From Chitinivibrionales bacterium (lineage in GTDB: Bacteria > Fibrobacterota > Chitinivibrionia > Chitinivibrionales > WJKA01): a DNA stretch of 9,852 bases. Both the position numbers and the translations under genes were made by a program. The stretch covers positions 1 through 9,852 of the forward strand of contig WJKA01000244.1 in the NCBI GenBank assembly GCA_014729375.1, written 5' to 3'. Below the pieces are notes generated by a model. That model was not told the DNA's origin and searched no databases. It saw nothing but the letters and a program-made list of their open reading frames with translations. This document shows, piece after piece, positions 1 to 6,302 of this stretch. Position 1 is the first letter of the stretch. Every line of letters starts with the position of its first letter.

Positions 1-1
1 C

Positions 2-172
2 CTGTGCGGCGTTTCACCTGATAACCTTCTTGTGGAAATGATCGAGCTGAAAAAGCATCCCTGGTTTGTCGCATCACAGTTTCATCCCGAATTCAGATCC
101 CGTCCCGTTGCCCCGCATCCCCTCTTCCGCGACTTTGTCGGGGCATGCGTAAAGGTTACGAAAAAGAAATAG
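2..172 (+). CDS. pyrG: CTP synthase, C-terminal end only (partial, cut by window edge)
   Basis: This is the last 56 residues of CTP synthase, which makes CTP from UTP with ATP and glutamine-derived ammonia in the cytosol. The reading frame is open from base 2 and ends at TAG 170-172. The segment HPWFVASQFHPEF followed by SRP and HPLF is the hallmark end of the class I (triad) glutamine amidotransferase domain of PyrG. The His and Glu of QFHPEF (residues 28 and 30 of the visible part) are the catalytic His and Glu of the Cys-His-Glu triad. The nucleophilic Cys and the whole synthase domain lie outside the window. The gene runs in the same direction as the PurF-like gene 31 nt downstream, so they are probably co-transcribed. 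The tail ends in a short lysine-rich stretch (KVTKKK). The identification is firm. Confidence 0.95.
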   Translation: MCGVSPDNLLVEMIELKKHPWFVASQFHPEFRSRPVAPHPLFRDFVGACVKVTKKK

Positions 173-189
173 CGAACGATCATCTCAAT

Positions 190-196
190 AAAGGAG
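190..196 (+). promoter_or_regulatory. Ribosome binding site of the PurF-like paralogue
   Basis: AAAGGAG lies 7 nt before ATG 204, and an in-frame TAA at 189-191 closes the frame just upstream. Together these fix the start and show that no longer N-terminus exists. A Cys codon (TGT 201-203) directly precedes the ATG, but it has no start codon before it and is therefore not translated. Confidence 0.85.
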
Positions 197-203
197 CGAG
201 TGT

Positions 204-1604
204 ATGGGCGGTTTTTTCGGCGTAATTTCAAAACAGAATTGTGTGCCCCACCTGTTCTACGGAACCGATTACCACAGTCATCTCGGCACAAAACGCGGCG
301 GGCTGGCAGTGATAAATACCGAGGGTTTCACCCGGTTCATTCATGATATCAGCAATGCCCAGTTCCGGAGCAAATTCGATGATGACATTCAAAAAATGAA
401 CGGTAATTCCGGCATCGGCGTGATAAGCGATTATGAAGACCAGCCGCTGATTATCGGCTCTCATCTCGGGGTGTATGCAATTGTCACTGTCGGGGTAGTG
501 CAGAATATCGAGTCACTTACCCACAAAGCGTTTAAAAACAAATCATCCCATTTTTCGGAAATGAGTGGTAATGAAGTCAATCCTACCGAGTGCATTGCTT
601 CACTTATTAACGAAGAGGAATCTTTTACCGACGGGATCAGGCGTGCGCAGGAAGAGGTTGAGGGATCATGTTCCCTGTTGCTGCTGACCAGGGAGGGTAT
701 TTACGCGGCCCGGGACAAACTGGGTCGGACCCCGGTAATTATCGGCACCAATTCGGGCGGGACGGCGATAACAATGGAGACCTGCGCTTTTCCCAACCTG
801 GGCTATCATCATGAAAAAGACCTTGGGCCGGGTGAAATAGTCCTGGTTACCCGTGACGGAATCCGGCAGAAGGCGCCCCCCGGGGAAACAATGCGGATTT
901 GTTCGTTTCTCTGGGTTTACTATGGATATCCGGCCTCAAGCTATGAGAACATCAATGTTGAAGCTGCCCGGTACCGGTGCGGCGCGGCGCTTGCCGAACA
1001 TGATACTGTCGAGATCGATTATGTCGCGGGAATACCCGATTCAGGCACGGCCCATGCCCTCGGCTATGCCGACAAGTCACGGATTACCTATCGGAGGCCG
1101 TTTGTCAAATACACCCCCACGTGGCCGCGGAGCTTTATGCCTCAGGACCAGCGGATCAGAGATCTGGTTGCAAAAATGAAACTTATTCCAATCAGAGAAT
1201 TGATGCAGGGTCAGCGACTGCTGTTTTGTGAAGACTCCATTGTCAGGGGGACCCAGCTTAAAGATACGGTCCAGCGGATTTTCGATTACGGCGCCAGAGA
1301 AGTCCACATGCGACCGGCATGCCCACCGCTCGTTTATGGATGCAAATTCCTCAATTTTTCGCGCTCGCGCTCCGAGCTCGATCTTGCCGGCAGAAAAGCT
1401 ATTGCAGAGCTTGAAGAAAAGGCCGATACAATCGATCCTGCGTATGCCGACAGTACCTCAGACAAGTACTGTGCCATGGTGGAACGGATCCGTAACCGGC
1501 TGGGACTGACAACGCTGCAGTATCAGAAACTTGACGATCTGGTTAATGCGATCGGGCTGCCGAAAGAACAACTGTGTACCTATTGCTGGGATGGTGTTGA
1601 ATAA
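204..1604 (+). CDS. PurF-like amidophosphoribosyltransferase paralogue with an inactive glutaminase domain
   Basis: This 466-residue protein has the two-part layout of glutamine PRPP amidotransferase: a class II glutaminase-like N-terminal domain (about 1-225) and a phosphoribosyltransferase domain (about 226-466). It starts MGGFFG where active enzymes have MCGIFG or similar, so the N-terminal nucleophilic Cys is Gly2. The GHNRYSTTG segment with the glutamine-binding Arg, the Asn-Gly oxyanion pair and the Asp of TTDTE, all present in the downstream PurF, are also absent. The PRPP loop remains as CEDSIVRGT (342-350), with Glu-Asp in place of the usual Asp-Asp. Cys233, Cys380, Cys458 and Cys461 match the Fe-S ligand positions of Bacillus-type PurF. 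The motif YTPTWPRSFMP (304-314) replaces the usual flexible-loop sequence. The gene ends 3 nt before purF, so the two are probably translationally coupled. From memory, similar Cys-less proteins annotated as amidophosphoribosyltransferase occur in Bacteroidota. It could be an ammonia-dependent enzyme, a regulatory subunit of PurF, or a different PRPP-using enzyme. Family membership is sure; function is not. Confidence 0.9.
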   Translation: MGGFFGVISKQNCVPHLFYGTDYHSHLGTKRGGLAVINTEGFTRFIHDISNAQFRSKFDDDIQKMNGNSGIGVISDYEDQPLIIGSHLGVYAIVTVGVVQNIESLTHKAFKNKSSHFSEMSGNEVNPTECIASLINEEESFTDGIRRAQEEVEGSCSLLLLTREGIYAARDKLGRTPVIIGTNSGGTAITMETCAFPNLGYHHEKDLGPGEIVLVTRDGIRQKAPPGETMRICSFLWVYYGYPASSYENINVEAARYRCGAALAEHDTVEIDYVAGIPDSGTAHALGYADKSRITYRRPFVKYTPTWPRSFMPQDQRIRDLVAKMKLIPIRELMQGQRLLFCEDSIVRGTQLKDTVQRIFDYGAREVHMRPACPPLVYGCKFLNFSRSRSELDLAGRKAIAELEEKADTIDPAYADSTSDKYCAMVERIRNRLGLTTLQYQKLDDLVNAIGLPKEQLCTYCWDGVE

Positions 1605-1607
1605 GCC

Positions 1608-2984
1608 ATGTCAATCGACACTATTCACGAACAATGCGGCGTATTCGGGATTTTCAATGCTCCCGACGCAGCGCATCTTTCATACCTTGGTCTGTACGCG
1701 CTCCAGCACAGAGGTCAGGAGAGCGCGGGAATAGCAGTCTCCGATAATAATAAAATATCGCTCCATAAAAACATGGGCCTGGTCTCCCAGGTATTCCGTC
1801 ACCATGAAATACTCGACCGGCTTTCCGGAATGCATGCAATCGGGCACAACCGCTATTCCACCACCGGATCGTCAAACCTGGCCAATGCGCAACCGGTCCT
1901 GATTGATTTCAAGGCGGGCCAGCTTGCCAGCGCGCACAACGGGAATCTTGTAAATGCCGCGGAATTGCGGAAAGAAATGGAGTCGGACGGCTCAATTTTT
2001 TCTTCAACGACCGATACCGAAGTTATTATGCATCTGGTGGCCAGGTCGCGGCGCGAAAACCTCGATTCCATGATCCTCGACGCGCTTTCGCGGGTCAAGG
2101 GGGCATATTCACTTCTTTTTCTCACGAAAAATGTGCTGTACGGTGCTCGAGATCCCCGCGGTGTCCGCCCGCTGCTGCTGGGAGAACTTAACGGCAGTAC
2201 CATTCTTTCTTCGGAAACATGCGCCTTCGACCTGATCGGCGCAAAACTGGTCCGGGAAATTGAACCGGGAGAAATGGTCAAAATTGACAAGAGGGGCATT
2301 ACATCCTGCACGATCCCTGTATTCGGGCAGACGCCGAAGCCAGCGCATTGCGTGTTTGAATATATCTATTTCTCCCGTCCCGACAGTTTTGTGTTCGGAG
2401 AAAATGTCGACAAGGTACGACGCCGGCTTGGGAAACGGCTGGCGCTCGAGCACCCCTGTCCCGACGCGGATATTATTATGGGAATCCCCGATTCGGCAAC
2501 AACTGCGGCGCTTGGTTTTTCTGAAGAATCCGGTATACAATTCGATATCGGGCTTATCAGAAATCATTATATCGGAAGGACGTTTATACAGCCCGGGCAA
2601 ACCGGGAGAGATTTCGGCGTACGGATAAAATTCAATCCTGTCAAGGGAGTCATCCGGAACAAAAAGATCGTCATAGTCGACGACTCCATTGTTCGCGGAA
2701 CCACCATGAAAAAAATAGTCCGCCTTCTCAGAACCGCCGGGCCGCGCGAAATTCACCTGAGGATATCATCACCGCCGATCCACTGTCCATGCTTCCTCGG
2801 CATTGACATGCCAACCAAAAAAGAGCTCATCGCCGCTGAAAAATCTATCGAGGATATACGCGCTTATCTGAGCGTTGACTCGATCGGGTACCTTTCAATC
2901 GACGGCATGCTTTCCGTCATGCCGCAACCGGAAGAGCATTACTGTGCTGCATGTTTCAGCGGCAGCTATCCCATACAGGTCTGA
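1608..2984 (+). CDS. purF: Amidophosphoribosyltransferase (glutamine PRPP amidotransferase), Fe-S type
   Basis: PurF catalyses the committed step of purine synthesis: PRPP plus glutamine gives 5-phosphoribosylamine, glutamate and pyrophosphate. The 458-residue length is normal. Cys10 in EQCGVFGI is the nucleophile. The nine residues before it form a propeptide that is normally removed by self-processing, as in Bacillus PurF. The glutaminase residues are present: Arg82 in GHNRYSTTG, Asn111-Gly112 in SAHNGN and Asp136 in TTDTE. The PRPP loop is IVIVDDSIVRGTT (354-366), preceded by the flexible loop around GRTFIQPGQ (323-331). Cys248, Cys395 and the Cys446/Cys449 pair in HYCAACF fit the four 4Fe-4S ligands of Bacillus-type PurF, a cluster linked to oxygen-sensitive stability. 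The start lies 3 nt after the stop of the PurF-like paralogue. Only a weak GGGATGG is seen before it, so translation probably depends on coupling to the upstream gene. Confidence 0.97.
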   Translation: MSIDTIHEQCGVFGIFNAPDAAHLSYLGLYALQHRGQESAGIAVSDNNKISLHKNMGLVSQVFRHHEILDRLSGMHAIGHNRYSTTGSSNLANAQPVLIDFKAGQLASAHNGNLVNAAELRKEMESDGSIFSSTTDTEVIMHLVARSRRENLDSMILDALSRVKGAYSLLFLTKNVLYGARDPRGVRPLLLGELNGSTILSSETCAFDLIGAKLVREIEPGEMVKIDKRGITSCTIPVFGQTPKPAHCVFEYIYFSRPDSFVFGENVDKVRRRLGKRLALEHPCPDADIIMGIPDSATTAALGFSEESGIQFDIGLIRNHYIGRTFIQPGQTGRDFGVRIKFNPVKGVIRNKKIVIVDDSIVRGTTMKKIVRLLRTAGPREIHLRISSPPIHCPCFLGIDMPTKKELIAAEKSIEDIRAYLSVDSIGYLSIDGMLSVMPQPEEHYCAACFSGSYPIQV

Positions 2985-3082
2985 TTTTTATTAAATCACG
3001 CATTTCCCATTCCAATTTATTTATTTTGACATAGTTTTGCTGAAATCAGGTACCGCTGTTTTCTTTTCAGAGAGGATGTTTT

Positions 3083-6000
3083 ATGCCAAAACACGATGAC
3101 ATTAACAAAGTAATGATTATCGGCTCGGGCCCAATAATAATCGGCCAGGCCTGCGAATTCGATTACTCCGGAACGCAGGCGTGCAAGGCGCTTCGGGCGC
3201 TGGGGTACAAAATCGTGCTTGTTAACTCGAATCCTGCAACAATCATGACCGATCCCGGCATGGCCGACATCACCTATATCGAACCGCTGAATGTTCAGGC
3301 GATGACCAAAATTATCGAGAAAGAGCGCCCCGACGCCCTGCTTCCCAACCTGGGCGGCCAATCCGGTCTCAATCTTTCTTCAGAACTGGCAAAAGCTGGT
3401 GTTCTTGATAAATACGGCGTAAAAGTAATCGGGGTAAAAGTTGATGCAATTGAACGGGGAGAAGACAGAACAGCGTTCAAAAACACCATGGACCGTCTCG
3501 GTATTGAAATGCCGAAAAGCACTGCGGTGTATTCTGTTGAGGAAGCTGAAACAATTGCCGGGGACCTCGGCTACCCGGTTGTAATCCGCCCGGCCTACAC
3601 CATGGGCGGGACCGGCGGCGGCCTGGTGTACAACGTAGAAGAGCTTCGCATAGTAGCAAGCAGGGGTATCGCGGCAAGTCTCGTGGGACAGATTCTGGTT
3701 GAAGAATCGGTACTCGGCTGGGAGGAACTCGAACTTGAGGTGGTACGCGACGCGAAAAACCAGTTGATAACAGTCTGTTATATTGAAAATGTCGATCCGA
3801 TGGGTGTTCATACCGGTGATTCTTATTGCACTGCGCCCATGCTTACTATCGATGAAGCGTTGCAGGAAAGGCTCCGGAAATACTCGTATGCAATTGTTGA
3901 AGCAATTGAGGTGATCGGCGGCACCAACATTCAATTTGCACACGATCCTGAAACAGGCCGGGTTGTGGTCATAGAAATCAATCCCCGTACATCGCGGTCA
4001 TCCGCGCTTGCATCCAAAGCAACCGGTTTTCCTATCGCACTGGTCTCCTCCAAGCTGGCCGGCGGAATGACCATGGATGAAATTCCGTACTGGCGTGACG
4101 GCACGCTGGAAAAATACACACCATCCGGCGACTATGTCGTTGTCAAGTTCGCCCGGTGGGCATTCGAAAAATTCAAAAATGCGCAAGACAAACTCGGCAC
4201 GCAAATGCGCGCGGTCGGCGAAGTCATGAGTCTGGGGAAAAACTACAAGGAAGCTTTGCAAAAAGCAATCCGGTCTCTTGAAAAAGGACGCTACGGACTC
4301 GGTTTTGTCAAAAATTTCAACAGCCTGCCGCTCGACCGGCTCATGGATTTGCTGAAAGAACCATCGAGCGAACGCCAGTTTATCATGTATGAAGCGCTGC
4401 GAAAAGGCGCATCGGTCGAAACACTCTTTGCCAGAACCCGCATTAAACGATGGTTTATCGAACAGATGAAAGAGCTTGTTGAGCTCGAAGAAAAAATGCT
4501 CGGGCATACAGGAAAAAATCTTCCCGACGACCTCTTTGTACAGGCAAAGAAAGACGGTTTCTCCGACCGGTATCTTGCCATGCTGCTTGCTGTGCCCGAA
4601 AAAGAAATCAGGACCAGACGGACCGGGCTCGGTCTTGCCGAACGATGGGATGCCGTTCCGGTAAGCGGTGTTGAAAACGCCGCGTATTATTACTCTACAT
4701 ACAATGGCGAGGACATGGTGCCGGTCAGCACCCGGAAAAAAGTAATGATTCTCGGCGGCGGCCCTAACCGTATCGGCCAGGGTATCGAATTTGACTACTG
4801 CTGTGTCCATGCAGTATTCGCGCTCAGGGAAATGGGATATGAAACAATCATGGTCAACTGCAATCCCGAGACCGTTTCGACGGATTATGATACTGCGGAC
4901 AAGCTTTATTTCGAGCCGCTGACTGTCGAAGATGTTCTCAGTATTTACAATAAAGAAAACCCGATTGGAGTTATTTGTCAATACGGCGGCCAGACACCGC
5001 TGAATATTGCAAACGAACTTGCCGATGAAGGCGTTACCATCCTGGGTACTTCACCGCAAACAATTGATCTTGCCGAGGACCGCGACCGGTTCAAGAAACG
5101 AATGGACCAGCTTGGTATTCCCATGCCTGAAGCGGGAATGGCACGCACGCTGGATGAGGCCCTTGAACTGGCGGATTCAATGGGATACCCACTGATCGTC
5201 CGGCCCTCATACGTTCTTGGCGGACGGGGTATGGAGGTGGTCCATGATGAAGCCATGCTTCGACATTATGTTGCGGCCGCTGTGGATGTTACTCCCGACC
5301 GGCCGATTCTTATCGATAAATTTCTGGAAAATGCCGTTGAGGCTGAAGCCGACGCTATTGCCGACGGTACCGATGCGTTTGTTCCTGCGGTAATGCAGCA
5401 TATCGAGCAGGCGGGAATTCATTCCGGCGACTCCGCCTGTGTTATTCCGCCCGTGAGCATTCCACCGAAGCATATCGAAACAATTATCGCTTACACAAAG
5501 AAAATCGCGTGCGAGCTGCATGTCGTCGGTCTGATGAATATGCAGTATGCGATCGCCGACGACACGGTATATGTGCTTGAAGCGAATCCGCGGGCATCAC
5601 GAACAGTACCCCTGGTCTCCAAGGTGTGCGGTCTTTCAATGGCCAGGAGCGCTACCGAGATAATGATGGGCAAAAAACTGTCGGACCTCAAGTTGCACAA
5701 TAATACTATTCCACATTACGGCGTGAAAGAATCGGTCTTTCCATTTCCCATGCTCTCGGAAGTCGATCCGGTGCTCGGTCCGGAAATGCGTTCCACCGGC
5801 GAGGTCCTCGGGCTGGCGGACAGCTACGGACTCGCATTTTACAAGGCCCAGGAAGCAGCAAAGCAGCAACTGCCGTCGAGCGGGACCGTGTTGATCAGCG
5901 TTTCGCGGCGGGAACGCCCTGCGGTTCTTGAGGTCGCGAGGGAATTCAAAAAACTCGATTTCACTATCAAAGCAACCGAAGGGACCCGGGAGTTTCTCAT

Positions 6001-6289
6001 GCAGAACGGAATCGACTGCGAGCTGATCAACAAGCTCCACCAGGGCAGGCCGAATATTACCGACGGGATCATGAACAAGGAAATACAGCTCGTTATCAAT
6101 ACGCCGATCGGAAAATTGAGTCAGCATGATGATTCGTATATCAGGAAAAACGCGATCAAATATAATGTGCCGTACATTACAACGCTCCCGGCAGCGCTTG
6201 CCGCCGCGCAGGGCATTGCCGAGCGGCGCAAAGGCGATTACCCGGTCAAATCGCTGCAGGAATACCACGCGGACATTAAAAAGCCTTAA
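3083..6289 (+). CDS. carB: Carbamoyl-phosphate synthase large subunit
   Basis: CarB makes carbamoyl phosphate from bicarbonate, two ATP and ammonia delivered by the small subunit CarA, for pyrimidine and arginine synthesis. At 1068 residues it is complete (E. coli CarB is 1073). It shows the expected order: first carboxy-phosphate ATP-grasp half (about 1-400, opening IIGSGPIIIGQACEFDYSG, with EINPRTSRSS at 298-307), helical oligomerisation region (about 401-545), second carbamate-kinase half (about 552-930, opening ILGGGPNRIGQGIEFDY, with EANPRASRT at 833-841), and an MGS-like allosteric domain (about 935-1068). In the last, Thr965, Lys984 and the Asn1006-Thr1007 pair fall where nucleotide effectors bind in E. 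coli, so UMP/IMP-type control is plausible. GAGAGG stands 7 nt before the ATG. No carA is in the window. It may lie elsewhere, or upstream beyond pyrG. A gap of 98 nt separates it from purF and 13 nt from the DUF4954 gene. Confidence 0.97.
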   Translation: MPKHDDINKVMIIGSGPIIIGQACEFDYSGTQACKALRALGYKIVLVNSNPATIMTDPGMADITYIEPLNVQAMTKIIEKERPDALLPNLGGQSGLNLSSELAKAGVLDKYGVKVIGVKVDAIERGEDRTAFKNTMDRLGIEMPKSTAVYSVEEAETIAGDLGYPVVIRPAYTMGGTGGGLVYNVEELRIVASRGIAASLVGQILVEESVLGWEELELEVVRDAKNQLITVCYIENVDPMGVHTGDSYCTAPMLTIDEALQERLRKYSYAIVEAIEVIGGTNIQFAHDPETGRVVVIEINPRTSRSSALASKATGFPIALVSSKLAGGMTMDEIPYWRDGTLEKYTPSGDYVVVKFARWAFEKFKNAQDKLGTQMRAVGEVMSLGKNYKEALQKAIRSLEKGRYGLGFVKNFNSLPLDRLMDLLKEPSSERQFIMYEALRKGASVETLFARTRIKRWFIEQMKELVELEEKMLGHTGKNLPDDLFVQAKKDGFSDRYLAMLLAVPEKEIRTRRTGLGLAERWDAVPVSGVENAAYYYSTYNGEDMVPVSTRKKVMILGGGPNRIGQGIEFDYCCVHAVFALREMGYETIMVNCNPETVSTDYDTADKLYFEPLTVEDVLSIYNKENPIGVICQYGGQTPLNIANELADEGVTILGTSPQTIDLAEDRDRFKKRMDQLGIPMPEAGMARTLDEALELADSMGYPLIVRPSYVLGGRGMEVVHDEAMLRHYVAAAVDVTPDRPILIDKFLENAVEAEADAIADGTDAFVPAVMQHIEQAGIHSGDSACVIPPVSIPPKHIETIIAYTKKIACELHVVGLMNMQYAIADDTVYVLEANPRASRTVPLVSKVCGLSMARSATEIMMGKKLSDLKLHNNTIPHYGVKESVFPFPMLSEVDPVLGPEMRSTGEVLGLADSYGLAFYKAQEAAKQQLPSSGTVLISVSRRERPAVLEVAREFKKLDFTIKATEGTREFLMQNGIDCELINKLHQGRPNITDGIMNKEIQLVINTPIGKLSQHDDSYIRKNAIKYNVPYITTLPAALAAAQGIAERRKGDYPVKSLQEYHADIKKP

Positions 6290-6290
6290 C

Positions 6291-6297
6291 AGGAGGT
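6291..6297 (+). promoter_or_regulatory. Ribosome binding site that sets the DUF4954 gene start
   Basis: A perfect AGGAGGT lies in the 13-nt gap after carB, 5 nt before ATG 6303 (6 nt if counted from AGGAGG). It supports 6303 over the longer open frame reaching back to 6126, which would overlap the end of carB. Confidence 0.9.
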
Positions 6298-6302
6298 ACA
6301 GT

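Noticed and set aside
201..209. The missing Cys of the PurF-like protein as an assembly error (GGC for TGC), or the upstream TGT codon as the true N-terminal Cys.
   Set aside because: An in-frame TAA at 189-191 and the lack of any start before TGT exclude an extension. The other glutaminase residues are also absent, so one base error would not restore the site.
2982..2998. Hairpin TGATTT/AAATCA overlapping the purF stop as a terminator.
   Set aside because: The stem is only 6 bp and AT-rich, and no T-run follows; too weak to call.
3026..3031. Perfect TTGACA in the purF-carB gap as a carB promoter.
   Set aside because: No acceptable -10 box is found 16-19 nt downstream (the bases there read about GGTACCGC), so a separate carB promoter is possible but not supported.
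3998..4981. A 327-codon open frame on the minus strand inside carB.
   Set aside because: It is antisense to well-conserved carB sequence, resembles no known family, and is explained by codon bias of the sense gene.
6126..6302. Earlier start of the DUF4954 gene overlapping the carB end.
   Set aside because: The extra 59 residues are Arg-rich carB-overlapping sequence, and AGGAGGT directly precedes ATG 6303.
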